Below the pieces are notes generated by a model, which worked only from the letters and a program-made list of their open reading frames with translations, was not told the origin of the DNA and did no database searches. The position numbers and the translations under genes are program-made. This document shows, one piece after another, positions 45,730 to 57,990 of a stretch of 64,000 nucleotides of DNA. The stretch comes from Halomonas stenophila (GTDB lineage Bacteria; Pseudomonadota; Gammaproteobacteria; Pseudomonadales; Halomonadaceae): positions 62,001 through 126,000 of the forward strand of contig NZ_JACHXR010000002.1 in the NCBI RefSeq assembly GCF_014192275.1. The letters are read 5' to 3'. Positions within the stretch are counted from its first letter, which is position 1. Each line of letters begins with the position of its first letter.

Positions 45730-48700
45730 ATGCGCCTCAAGTCGATCCGCCTGGTGGGCTTCAAGTCCTTCGTCGATCCGATCAGCGTGCCCTTCGACGG
45801 CAACATGACCGCCATCGTCGGGCCCAACGGCTGCGGCAAGTCCAATATCATCGACGCCGTGCGCTGGGTCATGGGGGAGTCCTCCGCCAAGACCCTGCGC
45901 GGCGAGTCGATGACCGACGTCATCTTCAATGGCTCCACCGGCCGCAAGCCGGTGGGCCAGGCCTCCATCGAGCTGCTCTTCGACAACCGCGACGGCACCA
46001 TGGGCGGGCCCTATGCCCAGTACGCCGAGATCTCGGTGAAGCGCCAGGTCACCCGCGAGGCCCAGTCGAGCTACTTCTTCAATGGCCAGAAGTGCCGGCG
46101 CCGCGATATCGCCGACCTCTTCCTGGGCACCGGGCTGGGCCCGCGCTCCTACGCCATCATCGGCCAGGGCATGATCTCGCGGCTGATCGAGTCGCGCCCC
46201 GAGGAGCTGCGCGGCACCCTCGAGGAGGCCGCCGGCATCTCCAAGTACAAGGAGCGCCGCCGCGAGACCGAGAACCGCATGCGCCGCACCCAGGAGAACC
46301 TGGAGCGCCTGGAGGACATCCGCGAGGAACTCGACAAGCAGCTCGAGCGCCTCAAGCGCCAGGCCGATGCGGCACGCCGCTACCAGACCCTCAAGCAGGA
46401 GGAGTATCGGCTCAAGGGCGAGCTGGCACTGCTGCGTGCGCGGGCCCTGCGGGCCAGCCAGGCCGAGGAGGAGGGCCGGGTCCGCGAGCTGGAGACCGCG
46501 GTGGAGCGCGAGGTGCTGGGCCTGCGCCAGTGCGAGAGCCGGCTCGAGGAGGCCCGCGCCGAGCACGACCGGCTGGCCGGCGAGCTCGAGGGCTACCAGC
46601 ACCGCTTCCACGAGACCACCACCGCCATCGCCCGCCTGGAGCAGGACCTCGAGCATACCCGCTCGCGGGACCAGCAGCTGGCCCGGGACCTGGAGGCGGC
46701 CCGCCAGGAGCTCGCCGACCTGGCGCGCCTCGGCGAGGACGACGGCGAGCGCCTGATGCGCCTCGACGAGCGCCTCGAGACCCTGGAGCCCGAGCAGGAG
46801 GAGGTCGCCGAGCGCCTCGCCGAGCTGGAGGCCGCCCTCGAGGAGGCCGAGCCCCTGGCCGAGGAGGCCGATGCCGACTGGGAGGCCTTCGGCGAGACCT
46901 GGCAGACCGACAGCCGCGAGGCCGAACGCTCCCAGGATCGCCTGCGCGAGCAGGAGGCGCGCCTCGAGCGGATCGAGGCCGATGCCCGCAAGCGTCGCCA
47001 GCAGCGCGAGGAGTTGCCGGACATCGCCGGGCTCCAGGCCCAGCGCGACGAGGTGGTGGAGCGCCTGGCGACGCTCGAGGAGCAACTGGCGACGAGCGAG
47101 GAGCGCCGCGAGGCCTGGCAGGCCAGCCGCGACGCCGCTCGGGAGGCGGTCCGCGAGGCCGAGGCGGCCCGCGAGGACGACCGGCAGCGGCGCAGCACCC
47201 TGCAAGGCGAGCTCGCCTCCCTGGAGGCGCTGATCCAGGCGGCGCTGGCCGACCATGACGAGTCCCTCGACGACCACCTGGCCGACCACGGCCTGGCGGA
47301 GGCCCCGCGGCTCGGCGAGCGCCTGGCGGTCACGCCGGGCTGGGAGGACGTCGCCTCCTGGGTGCTGGCGCCCTGGCTGCGGGCCCGCCTGGCGTCTCTC
47401 GACCGGGCCGTGCAGGCCCTCGCCCCGGGGCTCGCCGCCGAACTCGGCCTGCTCGAGGGCGAGGAGCGCGAGGCGCCCGCCGACAGCCTGGCGGCCAGGG
47501 TCCGTGGCGCCGGGGCGGCCGCCCAGTGGCTGACCCGGGTGCGTTGCGTCGACTCCCGGGAGCAGGCCTGGGCCGAGCGCGACACTCTGGGGCCCGGCGA
47601 GAGCCTGATCACTGCCTGCGGCCTCTGGGTCGGCGACGGCTGGGCGCGCCACCGGGGCCAGGACGAGGGCCCCGATGCGCTGCTGGTCAGCCGGCGTCGT
47701 GAGGGTGAGGTGCGCGAGGCACTCGCCGCGGTGGAGGCGCGTCTCGAGGCCCAGGAGGCCCGACTCGGCGAGGCCGCCGAGCGTGTCGAACGGGCCGAGG
47801 AAGGCCTCGAGACGGTGCGCCTCGAGGAACGCGACCTCGAGCAGCAGCGCCAGCAGCTGGCGGTGCAGGACAGCGGCCTGGCCAGCCGCCTCGAGCACCT
47901 CCAGGGGCGGGCCGGCGAACTCGCCGAGGAGCTCGAGGGCCTGGCCGAGTCCGCCGAGGAGACGCGCCTGGCCATCGAGGAGACCCGTGAGCACTGGCAG
48001 GCCGCCATGGCGCGGCTGGAGGAGGGCGCCGAGACCCGCGAGCGACTGGAGCGTGCCCGTCAGCAGGCCCGGGAGCGGCTGGCCCAGCTGCGGGCCCGGC
48101 AGCGGCCGCTGGCCGAGCAGTCCCAGCGCCTGGCCCTCGAGCACCAGCGGCTGACCACCGAGCGTGCCGGCCTGGCCGAGCAGCAGGGACGCGCCGGCGA
48201 GGCCCGGGAGCGTCTCGAGCAGCGCTGCGCCGAGCTCGAGGAGGCCCGCGAGGGCCTGCACGAGCCCGACGAGGAGCGCCGCGAGCGCCTCGAGGAACTG
48301 CTCCATCGCCGCGAGCGGGAGGAGCGCGAGCTCAACGAGGCCCGCTCCCGCGCCGCCGGCCTGGTCGAGCGGCTGCGCGAGGACGAGCAGGCCCGCCAGG
48401 GCCACGAGCGCCAGCTCGAGGGCATCCGCGAACGCCTGCAGGAAGCGCGCATGCAGGTCCAGGCATTGACCCTCAAGGCCGAGACCCAGGACGAGCAGCT
48501 ACGCGAGCTCGGCCACGACACCGGGGCCCTGGCCGAGGCCCTGGACCCCAATGCCACCGAGTCGGCCTGGCAGACCCGCCTCGAGGAGGTCGGCGAGCGC
48601 ATCCGTCGGCTGGGCGCCATCAACCTGGCGGCCATCGAGGAGTACGACCAGCAGGCCGAACGACGCGACTACCTGGAGGCCCAGCATGCCGAGCTCACCG

Positions 48701-49224
48701 AGGCCCTGGAGACCCTCGACCGGGCGATCCGGCGCATCGACCAGGAAACCCGCAGCCGATTCCGCGACACCTTCGAGCGAGTCAATAGCGGTCTGCAGAC
48801 GCTTTTCCCCAAGGTCTTCGGCGGCGGGACCGCATGGTTGACCCTGACCGGCGAGGATTTGCTGGAGACGGGGGTCGCCATCATGGCGCGCCCCCCGGGC
48901 AAGAAGAACAGCACCATTCATCTTCTCTCGGGGGGCGAAAAGGCACTGACGGCCCTGTCGATGGTCTTCGCCATCTTCCAGCTCAATCCGGCCCCCTTCT
49001 GCATGCTCGACGAGGTCGACGCCCCGCTGGATGATGCCAACGTGGGGCGCTATGCCAAGCTGGTTAAGGAGATGTCGGACTCGGTACAGTTCATTTATAT
49101 CACCCACAACAAGATCGCCATGGAGGCATCGGAACGCCTCATGGGGGTGACCATGCAGGAACCTGGCGTCTCCCGGCTGGTCTCTGTAGGCGTCGAGGAG
49201 GCCGCGGCCCTCGCGGAGGCCTGA
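45730..49224 (+). CDS. smc: Chromosome segregation protein SMC
   Basis: Condensin-type ATPase that loads near the origin and organises sister chromosomes. Walker A GPNGCGKS is at residues 31-38. Long coiled coils (about 170-490 and 670-1000), extremely rich in E, R, A and L, surround the hinge. The ABC signature LLSGGEKAL lies near 1066 and Walker B CMLDEVDAPLDD near 1090. 1164 aa is normal. The ATG is the very next base after the ccmI stop, with no clear ribosome site of its own. zipA and ligA follow, as in pseudomonads. Confidence 0.96.
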   Translation: MRLKSIRLVGFKSFVDPISVPFDGNMTAIVGPNGCGKSNIIDAVRWVMGESSAKTLRGESMTDVIFNGSTGRKPVGQASIELLFDNRDGTMGGPYAQYAEISVKRQVTREAQSSYFFNGQKCRRRDIADLFLGTGLGPRSYAIIGQGMISRLIESRPEELRGTLEEAAGISKYKERRRETENRMRRTQENLERLEDIREELDKQLERLKRQADAARRYQTLKQEEYRLKGELALLRARALRASQAEEEGRVRELETAVEREVLGLRQCESRLEEARAEHDRLAGELEGYQHRFHETTTAIARLEQDLEHTRSRDQQLARDLEAARQELADLARLGEDDGERLMRLDERLETLEPEQEEVAERLAELEAALEEAEPLAEEADADWEAFGETWQTDSREAERSQDRLREQEARLERIEADARKRRQQREELPDIAGLQAQRDEVVERLATLEEQLATSEERREAWQASRDAAREAVREAEAAREDDRQRRSTLQGELASLEALIQAALADHDESLDDHLADHGLAEAPRLGERLAVTPGWEDVASWVLAPWLRARLASLDRAVQALAPGLAAELGLLEGEEREAPADSLAARVRGAGAAAQWLTRVRCVDSREQAWAERDTLGPGESLITACGLWVGDGWARHRGQDEGPDALLVSRRREGEVREALAAVEARLEAQEARLGEAAERVERAEEGLETVRLEERDLEQQRQQLAVQDSGLASRLEHLQGRAGELAEELEGLAESAEETRLAIEETREHWQAAMARLEEGAETRERLERARQQARERLAQLRARQRPLAEQSQRLALEHQRLTTERAGLAEQQGRAGEARERLEQRCAELEEAREGLHEPDEERRERLEELLHRREREERELNEARSRAAGLVERLREDEQARQGHERQLEGIRERLQEARMQVQALTLKAETQDEQLRELGHDTGALAEALDPNATESAWQTRLEEVGERIRRLGAINLAAIEEYDQQAERRDYLEAQHAELTEALETLDRAIRRIDQETRSRFRDTFERVNSGLQTLFPKVFGGGTAWLTLTGEDLLETGVAIMARPPGKKNSTIHLLSGGEKALTALSMVFAIFQLNPAPFCMLDEVDAPLDDANVGRYAKLVKEMSDSVQFIYITHNKIAMEASERLMGVTMQEPGVSRLVSVGVEEAAALAEA

Positions 49225-49449
49225 GGGCTTGAACGGAAACGGCAAAAGGGTTAACAAGGAAGGCAATGATGTTGCATTGCACGTACGCAAGGGGATTCAC
49301 GAAGGGCGATTGCGCAGGGCCTGGTCAAGAGTCGCCAGGAATTCGGCGGGCTTGACAATCAAAAAAAGTGGTCCTTTTTTGGGCAATCGCGCTATGCTGT
49401 TCACGGACAACCATCAGGCATGGCGCCTTAGCGAAAGGCATGACGACCC

Positions 49450-50889
49450 ATGGAACTAAGAGAGTGGCTGATCATTCTGGGGCTGGCGCTGGTGACCCTC
49501 ATCGTCATCGACGGCGTGCGTCGCCTGCAGCGCCAGCGTCGTGTTCCCCGGCTGGATGCGGCCGGACACGACGCCGGAGACGAAACGACGGGCTCCATCG
49601 AGGACCCCGAGGCGGCGGCCCGCGAGGCCGAACTCAACTGGGAACTGCCCAACGGAGGGGCGCGAGTCGTCAGGCCCGCGGCCGAGGGCGACGTGCAACC
49701 CAAGCCCAAGCTGCAGCGGCAGGACCACCCCGGTCCGTCCCGGGTGCTGTCGGAATTCCGCCGCCAGCAGGGCGAGGAGCATCACGACACTCCCGCCGGG
49801 GCTCGGCAGGCGTCCGCCGCCCCGCAGGCGGGTCCTGCGGCTTCGCCCGAACCGGCGCCGGCCGAGCCCCCGCGTGCCGAGGCGACGCGCCCCGAACCCG
49901 AGGCCCCCGACGCAAGTACGCGGCCGGCGGCCCGCCAGCCCGACGAGCCGCCCCGGGATAAGGCCGATCTCGCCGAGCCCCTGGCGGCCGACCCTGCCGA
50001 TCACGACGGCTACGGCGATGAAGACGACTATCGCCTGGTCGACCTGGAAGGCATGGGCGATTCCCTGAAGAGCGGCTCGAAGCGAGTCGGCTCCTCCATG
50101 CAGCGCTTCGGCGCCTCCCTGCAGAAGACCCTCCACGAGCGTCGCGACCACAAGCGTCAGGAGCGGGCGCGCCGCGAGCAGGAAAAGGCCGAACAGGCCG
50201 CCCGCGAGGAGGCCCGGCGCCGCCAGCAGGCCGAGGAACGGGCCGCTCGCGAGGCCGAGCGCCGCGAGCAGGAGGCCGCCGAGGCCGAGGGCCCGCTGTT
50301 CGCCCACTCGCGCCAGGCCGAGGCATATGACGAGCCCGCCGCCGAGAGTCCTCGCGAGGACGGCGTGGTGCGTGCCCACCCGGTGCTGGAGAAGGCGCTG
50401 CGCCACGATGTCGCCGCCGAGCATGCCCGGGAGACCCTCGGCCAGGCCGAGGAGATCATCGTCATCAGCGTGATGTCCCGGGACGAGGCCGGTTTCTCCG
50501 GCACGGCCCTGCTCGACCTGATGCTGGCCTGCGGGCTGCGCTATGGCCGCGACATGGGCATCTTCCATCGCTTCGAGACCGAGGACCCCGAGAGCCGCCT
50601 GCAGTTCTCCATGGTCAACGTGGTCAAGCCGGGCACCTTCCCCATCCGGTCCATGGACGACTTCCGCACCCCGGGGGTCACCCTGCTGATGCCGCTGCCC
50701 GGCGCCACCGATACCTCGGCGTCCTTCGAGGCGATGGTCGAGACCGCCATGGTCATCGTGCGCCACCTGGGCGGGGAGCTGAAGGACGAGCACCTCAGCG
50801 TGATGACCGCCCAGACCGTGGAATTCGCGCGCCAGCGCGTCCAGGAGTTCGAGCGCCGCAACCGCCTAAATCGGTATCAGGTGAATTAG
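49450..50889 (+). CDS. zipA: Cell division protein ZipA
   Basis: Inner-membrane anchor for FtsZ. An N-terminal transmembrane helix (about 5-22) is followed by a basic patch, a long disordered Pro/Ala/Glu linker with a charged helical stretch (about 200-285, rich in RREQEKAEQAAREEARR-type segments) and the C-terminal FtsZ-binding domain (about 320-479). 479 aa is longer than E. coli ZipA (about 330) because of the linker, as in other halomonads and pseudomonads. A strong terminator follows. Confidence 0.93.
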   Translation: MELREWLIILGLALVTLIVIDGVRRLQRQRRVPRLDAAGHDAGDETTGSIEDPEAAAREAELNWELPNGGARVVRPAAEGDVQPKPKLQRQDHPGPSRVLSEFRRQQGEEHHDTPAGARQASAAPQAGPAASPEPAPAEPPRAEATRPEPEAPDASTRPAARQPDEPPRDKADLAEPLAADPADHDGYGDEDDYRLVDLEGMGDSLKSGSKRVGSSMQRFGASLQKTLHERRDHKRQERARREQEKAEQAAREEARRRQQAEERAAREAERREQEAAEAEGPLFAHSRQAEAYDEPAAESPREDGVVRAHPVLEKALRHDVAAEHARETLGQAEEIIVISVMSRDEAGFSGTALLDLMLACGLRYGRDMGIFHRFETEDPESRLQFSMVNVVKPGTFPIRSMDDFRTPGVTLLMPLPGATDTSASFEAMVETAMVIVRHLGGELKDEHLSVMTAQTVEFARQRVQEFERRNRLNRYQVN

Positions 50890-50919
50890 TATTGATTAAC
50901 TAGACTGAAACCAGAGTTC

Positions 50920-50956
50920 AAAGGCAACCCCGTGAGTTATCGCGGGGTTGCCTTTT
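50920..50956 (+). terminator. Intrinsic terminator of zipA
   Basis: AAAGGCAACCCCG (50920-50932) pairs with CGGGGTTGCCTTT (50943-50955) around a 10-base loop, with a further T. It cuts the usual zipA-ligA pairing at the transcript level, so ligA needs its own promoter within 50957-51030, which is AT-rich. Confidence 0.88.
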
Positions 50957-50973
50957 AAGTAATGAGAATATGA

Positions 50974-53353
<2,380 letters not shown>

Positions 53354-53364
53354 GGGGAATCACG

Positions 53365-53394
53365 CCCACGGCGCCCCGAGGGGCACCTCGTGGG
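53365..53394. terminator. Hairpin between yheU and mnmC
   Basis: CCCACG pairs with CGTGGG, and GCCCC with GGGGC inside it, just after yheU. There is no T tract. A second inverted repeat GATCCTGC / GCAGGATC lies at 53428-53451. They lie between convergent genes and may limit read-through. Confidence 0.4.
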
Positions 53395-53500
53395 AGAGGA
53401 TGATCGTCAGGCGAGCGGCAGCGGCATGATCCTGCCGTGGCCAGCAGGATCCTGCCCCCCGTCGAGCTGACGGGCGGTCTTCGCGGAAGGCCTCGATGCC

Positions 53501-55513
53501 TCAGCGGCCGCGGATCAGGTCGGCGATCAGCCGACGCCCCGGATGCAGGTGGTCGGCCAGGGGGGCCTCCAGGGGCAGCGGCTCGTCGCAGATCATCGAT
53601 GCGATCAGCTCGGCGGCCAGCGGCGCGCTGGCCAGGCCCCGGGAGCCGTGGGCGGAGGTGATCCACAGGCCGGGGTGATGGCGGCCGGCGAGCGCCGGCA
53701 CCCGGGTGGCGTCCTTGGCCAGCACCGCATAGTCCTGGCGCCAGGCCTCGGCATCGGGGACCGGTCCGGCGTAGGGGGTCTTGTCGGGACTGGCGGCCCG
53801 TACCGCGGCGCGGCCCGCCAGGCGCTCCGGGGTGAGGGCCACGCCCGCGACTGCCAGGGCGGCCGGATAGCCGGGCAGGGTCCGCGCCAGTTCCTCGAGG
53901 TTGGCGGCGTGATCCGTCTCGCGCACCTCGCCGTCGGCCTCGTTGGGCGCGAAGGTCGCGCCGAAGGTCAGCCAGCCGTCGAGCGGCGGGGCGACGTAGC
54001 CGCCGGCGCACACCACCCGGCGCGGCGCGGGAGCGCCCTCGGGCAGGGCCAGGCGCGACACCTGGCCGCGCACCGGCTGCAGCGGCAGGGCGCGGGTCTG
54101 GGCGAAGCGGTTGGCCAGGGCCGCCGTGGCGATGACCACCTGGTCGACCTCGAGCCCGGCCTCGCCGGTCAGCGACAGCCGCCAGCCGCCGGCGCCGGGG
54201 ACCAGCGCCTGCACCTCGCTCTGCCGGAACGTCACCCCGGGCGTGGCCGCCAGGCGCCGGCACAGGGCGTCCGGGCGCACCCAGCCGGCCTGGGGGTAGA
54301 AGAGGCCAACGCGATCGACCGGCAGCCCGGCCAGCGTGCTGGCCTGCGCCGCCGAGACGCCCTGTACCACGCTGGCCGGCAGGGAATGGTGGTCGAGGAA
54401 GCGCGCCTGGCGGCGCACCTCCCGGTCGTCTGGCGCCAGCTGCAGCACGCCGCTGGGCGTGAACAGCGTGCCCCCGGGGTCGAGGGCCGCGAGCCAGCGA
54501 CGGCTGTGCAGCAGGCCCGCCAGGTAGCAGCGGCTCTGCAGGTTGGTCTCGGCGGCGAGCTTCACGTAGAGCGCGCCCTGGGCGTTGCCGGAGGCCCCGG
54601 CGCCGGGGCCCTCGCGGTCGATCAGGGTCACCTCGACCCCGCGGCGGGCCAGGGCCGCCGCCGCCGCGGTGCCGGCGATGCCGGCGCCGATCACCGCGAC
54701 CCGGCGGGCCGGGCGGGGGGCGGGTGGGGTGTACCAGGGCGTCGCCCGGCGGCGGGTGTCCGCCGGCGGGACGGCGATCTCGCCGGCCAGCATCTCCCGC
54801 TTGCGGCCGAAGCCGGGCACCTTGCGCCAGGCGAAGCCGGCGGCCGCGAGGCCGCGCTTGACCACCCCGGCGCAGGTGAAGGTGGCGAAGGTGGCGCCGG
54901 GGCGTGAACGCTCGGCCATGGCGGCGAACAGCTCGGGCCGCCACATCTCGGGGTTCCTGGCCGGGGCGAAGCCGTCGAGGAACCAGGCGTCGACCCGGCC
55001 GTCGAGCAACCGCAGCCGCTCGACGGTATCGCCCAGGTGCAGGTCGAGGGTGACCCGCTCGTCGAGCCACAGGCGATGCACCCCGGCCACCGGCTCGGGC
55101 CACTGGGCGAGCAGCACGCCGGCCCGCTCGGCGAGGTCCGGCCAGGCGGCGAGCGCCCGGGCCAGGTCGTCCCGGGCCAGCGGGTACTTCTCGGTGGACA
55201 CCAGGTGCAGGCGGGCCCCGGCCGGGGCCCGGGCGTCGAAGCAGGCCCAGGCGCAGAGCATGTTGAGGCCGGTGCCGAAGCCGGTCTCGCCGACCACGAA
55301 GGGGCGTGCCTCCCGCCAGTCGGCGAAGCGCTCGGGCAGCCGGTTGGCGGCGAGGAACACATGCTCGGTCTCGGCGCGGCCGTCATGGCGCGAGAAGTAG
55401 ACATCGTCGAAGGCGATGGAATGCGGCGCCGTCTCGCCGCTGTCGTCCCGGCGCCAGTCGAGGCGGGCAGGCGTCAGGCCGGCGAGCGGCGGCAGGGCAT
55501 CGGGGGCGGTCAC
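53501..55513 (-). CDS. mnmC: Bifunctional tRNA wobble-uridine enzyme MnmC
   Basis: Completes 5-methylaminomethyl-2-thiouridine at the wobble position of tRNA. The C-terminal FAD oxidase domain removes carboxymethyl and the N-terminal SAM methyltransferase adds methyl. SAM-binding GETGFGTGLN is near residue 75; the FAD motif VIGAGIAGT near 277. 670 aa is typical of the fused form. The start is GTG at 55511-55513 with GGAG upstream. No operon partner. Confidence 0.95.
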   Translation of the reverse strand: MTAPDALPPLAGLTPARLDWRRDDSGETAPHSIAFDDVYFSRHDGRAETEHVFLAANRLPERFADWREARPFVVGETGFGTGLNMLCAWACFDARAPAGARLHLVSTEKYPLARDDLARALAAWPDLAERAGVLLAQWPEPVAGVHRLWLDERVTLDLHLGDTVERLRLLDGRVDAWFLDGFAPARNPEMWRPELFAAMAERSRPGATFATFTCAGVVKRGLAAAGFAWRKVPGFGRKREMLAGEIAVPPADTRRRATPWYTPPAPRPARRVAVIGAGIAGTAAAAALARRGVEVTLIDREGPGAGASGNAQGALYVKLAAETNLQSRCYLAGLLHSRRWLAALDPGGTLFTPSGVLQLAPDDREVRRQARFLDHHSLPASVVQGVSAAQASTLAGLPVDRVGLFYPQAGWVRPDALCRRLAATPGVTFRQSEVQALVPGAGGWRLSLTGEAGLEVDQVVIATAALANRFAQTRALPLQPVRGQVSRLALPEGAPAPRRVVCAGGYVAPPLDGWLTFGATFAPNEADGEVRETDHAANLEELARTLPGYPAALAVAGVALTPERLAGRAAVRAASPDKTPYAGPVPDAEAWRQDYAVLAKDATRVPALAGRHHPGLWITSAHGSRGLASAPLAAELIASMICDEPLPLEAPLADHLHPGRRLIADLIRGR

Positions 55514-55614
55514 GGCGGGGCTCCGGCGAACGGCGGTTGGTCAATCTTTGATCGATGTCGCCGCGGCGCCATCGCGACAGGGCTGGCGCAAGGCGTCCGC
55601 GGCGTTTCAACAGC

Positions 55615-55654
55615 GTTATCCACAGATGCTGTGGGGAAACCACCGGTGGATAAC
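55615..55654. promoter_or_regulatory. DnaA-box-like cluster
   Basis: An exact TTATCCACA (55616-55624) is followed by TGTGGGGAA (55630-55638, two mismatches on the other strand) and GGTGGATAA (55645-55653, one mismatch). The outer two form a perfect inverted repeat, GTTATCCAC / GTGGATAAC. The sequence equals the strong E. coli box. The site is not beside dnaA, so an origin is not implied. Binding is unproven. Confidence 0.5.
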
Positions 55655-55748
55655 TCAAGGCAAGGGCACGGTCCGGGCAGCTTCGATTCATGTCACCTAG
55701 CCCGAATATTCCACCAAGTTGCTCGAGCCCTCGCTTGCCCCTTGCTTC

Positions 55749-55814
55749 CACAGGCTTTTCTCCCTCACTCGACCGTACACCCTGGTACGGCGCTTAATCG
55801 GGATAAAGCCTGTG
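55749..55814. repeat. Nested inverted repeat (cruciform-like)
   Basis: Outer arms CACAGGCTTT (55749-55758) and AAAGCCTGTG (55805-55814) are exact complements. Midway is a second perfect hairpin CCGTAC / GTACGG (55773-55790). Not followed by a T tract. Confidence 0.7.
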
Positions 55815-55862
55815 AAACCAATTGGCTGCGCGATCATCACGGCACCTGATGCAATATCCGGG

Positions 55863-56162
55863 CTAGGGCAGGGCCTTCTTGAACGGCTTCACCGTCACCT
55901 TGGCGTAGACCCCGGCGATGATGTAGGGGTCGGCGTCGGCCCAGGCCTGGGCGCCGTCCAGGTCCTCGAACTCGGCGATCACCAGGCTGCCGGTGAAGCC
56001 GGCCTCGCCCGGGTCCTCGCTGTCCACGGCGGGGTGCGGGCCGGCCAGCACCAGGCGGCCCTCGTCGCGCAACTGCTCGAGGCGGGCCAGGTGATCGGGA
56101 CGGGCGGCCAGGCGCCGCTCCAGGCTGTTGTTCACATCTTCACTGATGATGGCATAGAGCAT
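55863..56162 (-). CDS. yciI: YciI family protein
   Basis: Small dimeric ferredoxin-like alpha-beta barrel protein of the YCII superfamily; biochemical role unknown in most species. It begins [10 protein letters not shown] and has the conserved [11 protein letters not shown]...GRLVLAGPH segment with His23 and a final AGVYAKV.V.PFK. 99 aa matches E. coli YciI (98). I chose the ATG at 56160-56162 because it gives the conserved N-terminus. Confidence 0.9.
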   Translation of the reverse strand: MLYAIISEDVNNSLERRLAARPDHLARLEQLRDEGRLVLAGPHPAVDSEDPGEAGFTGSLVIAEFEDLDGAQAWADADPYIIAGVYAKVTVKPFKKALP

Positions 56163-56242
56163 CGCAGGATTTCCTAGGCAGAGCGGCTCGCGCCGCGTGG
56201 GCGACGGGCTCGCCATTGACCGGGTAGGGTCTCGCGAGCACC

Positions 56243-57187
56243 ATGGTCATCATTCTGACAAAGTCACCTGCCGGCGTCATGCCAATGAATGCACTTCCCG
56301 TGCGCTTCGAGGGCGATCCTCTCACCATCGACCTGCACATGCACTCCACCGCCTCGGATGGCGCCCTGACCCCGGACGCCCTGGTGGCGCTGTGCCATGA
56401 GCGCGGCCTGAGCCATATGGCCCTCACCGACCACGACACCATGGATGGCGTCGCGGCGGCCCGGGCGGCCGCCGCCGGGGTGGGGCTCTGCGTGCTGCCG
56501 GCCACCGAGCTCTCCACCCAGTGGCGCGGCATCAACATCCATGTGGTGGGGCTGCTGCCCGACGGCGCCCGGGGCGACCTGGTGGCCGGCCTCGCCGCCC
56601 AGGCCCAGGCCCGGGAGCACCGTTCGCTGAAGATCGCCGAGCGCCTGGAGAAGGTCGGCCTCGACGATGCCCTGGCCCGGGCCCGGGAACAGGCCGGCTC
56701 GGAGCGGCCCCTGGGTCGCCCGGATTTCGCCCGGGCCCTGGTGGCGGCGGGTCTGGTCGCCGACATGGGCAGCGCCTTCGCCAAGTATCTGGGCAACGGC
56801 AAGGCCGGCGATATCAAGGCCCACTGGCCCTATCTCTCCGAGGCGGTGGCCTGGATCCTCGATGCCGGTGGCGTGGCCGTGCTGGCGCACCCGCTGTGCC
56901 ACGGCCTGACCCGGCGCAAGCGCGGCCTGCTGCTCGACGACTTCCGCGCCGCCGGCGGCCAGGCCGCCGAGCTGGTCAGCGGCTTCCAGAACCCCGACGT
57001 CACCCGCGACCTGGCCCGCCAACTCCAGGAGCGCGAGCTTCTGGCCTCGGTCGGCAGCGACTTCCACTTCCCCGGCGGCCACCTGGCCCCGGGCACCATG
57101 AGCCCGGTGCCGCGCACCGCGGTGGCGCCGGTCTGGACCCACCCGCGCCTGGCGGCCTGCCTCGGCCAGCCGGCCCCGGCCGCCTGA
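56243..57187 (+). CDS. rnm: PHP-domain phosphoesterase, RNase AM / 3',5'-nucleotide bisphosphate phosphatase type
   Basis: Metal-dependent PHP phosphatase; E. coli RNase AM (YciV) trims 5' ends of rRNA and hydrolyses pAp-like nucleotides. Metal-binding motifs: [11 protein letters not shown] near residue 30, DHDTMDG near 63, the Glu in ATELST near 88, AHPLCHG near 212 and SDFHFPG near 273. 314 aa from ATG 56243. In-frame ATGs at 56279 and 56285 may be the true start, because conservation begins after them. yciO follows, as in E. coli. Confidence 0.88.
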   Translation: MVIILTKSPAGVMPMNALPVRFEGDPLTIDLHMHSTASDGALTPDALVALCHERGLSHMALTDHDTMDGVAAARAAAAGVGLCVLPATELSTQWRGINIHVVGLLPDGARGDLVAGLAAQAQAREHRSLKIAERLEKVGLDDALARAREQAGSERPLGRPDFARALVAAGLVADMGSAFAKYLGNGKAGDIKAHWPYLSEAVAWILDAGGVAVLAHPLCHGLTRRKRGLLLDDFRAAGGQAAELVSGFQNPDVTRDLARQLQERELLASVGSDFHFPGGHLAPGTMSPVPRTAVAPVWTHPRLAACLGQPAPAA

Positions 57188-57231
57188 GGCCGTGATCGCG
57201 TCGAACCCACCTCAATGAACAGGGAACGCCC

Positions 57232-57855
57232 ATGAGCCAGTTCTTCCAGATCCACCCCGACAACCCGCAGAAGCGTCTCATCGACCAGGCGGTGCAGATC
57301 ATCCGCGACGGCGGGGTGATCGCCTATCCCACCGACTCCGGCTATGCCCTGGGCTGCCACCTGGGAGACAAGAAGGCCGTCGAGCGGATCAAGTGGCTGC
57401 GCTCCCTGGACGACAAGCACAACTTCACCCTGGTGTGCTCGGACCTCTCCGAGATCGGCACCTACGCCAAGGTGGACAACGCCGTCTTCCGCCTGCTCAA
57501 GGCCCATACCCCCGGGCCCTATACCTTCATCCTCCAGGCCACCAGCGAGGTGCCGCGGCTGCTGCTGCATCCCAAGCGGCGCTCCATCGGCGTGCGGGTG
57601 CCGGATCACCATATCACCCGGGCCCTGCTCGACACCCTCGGCGAGCCGCTGATGAGCGTGACCCTGATCCCGGTGGACGAGGCGCTGCCGTTGACCGACG
57701 CCGAGGAGATCCGCGAGCGCTTCGGCGCCCACCTGGATCTGGTCATCGACGGCGGCGCCTGCCATCTCGAGGCCACCAGCGTGATCGACTTGCGCGAACT
57801 GCCGCCCAGGGTGGTGCGCGAGGGCCGCGGCGACGTGACCCCCTTCCAGGAATGA
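57232..57855 (+). CDS. yciO: YciO, Sua5/YrdC-domain protein
   Basis: YrdC-like fold related to threonylcarbamoyl-AMP synthases; YciO is a paralogue thought to be less active in t6A formation. It begins MSQFFQIHPDNPQ and aligns through YPTDSGYALGC (near 31), KHNFTLVC (near 63), GPYTFIL (near 92) and IGVRVPDH (near 122). 207 aa. CAGGGAA precedes the ATG. It lies 44 bases after the rnm-type gene. Confidence 0.93.
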   Translation: MSQFFQIHPDNPQKRLIDQAVQIIRDGGVIAYPTDSGYALGCHLGDKKAVERIKWLRSLDDKHNFTLVCSDLSEIGTYAKVDNAVFRLLKAHTPGPYTFILQATSEVPRLLLHPKRRSIGVRVPDHHITRALLDTLGEPLMSVTLIPVDEALPLTDAEEIRERFGAHLDLVIDGGACHLEATSVIDLRELPPRVVREGRGDVTPFQE

Positions 57856-57990
57856 CGGCATGCCCGTGTCGCCTCGCTCGGCCCGGCACCTCGCCGGGGC
57901 GCTCCACTGCCGAGGAGGAGTGGTTTGTTTGAACGAGCAATCAAAATAAAATATGCTGAGGCATTCCCTGCCATAACAAGGAGATATCGG

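Larger units (their letters stand above)
55514..55862. other. Gene-free 349-bp region between mnmC and yciI
   Basis: No coding frame is convincing. It contains a DnaA-box-like cluster at 55615-55654 and a nested inverted repeat at 55749-55814 (separate entries). It must also hold the mnmC promoter (minus strand) near 55520-55600. Confidence 0.6.

Noticed and set aside
55615..55654. Replication origin
   Set aside because: DnaA boxes alone are not enough: no dnaA, dnaN, rpmH or mnmG/mnmE neighbours and no AT-rich unwinding region.
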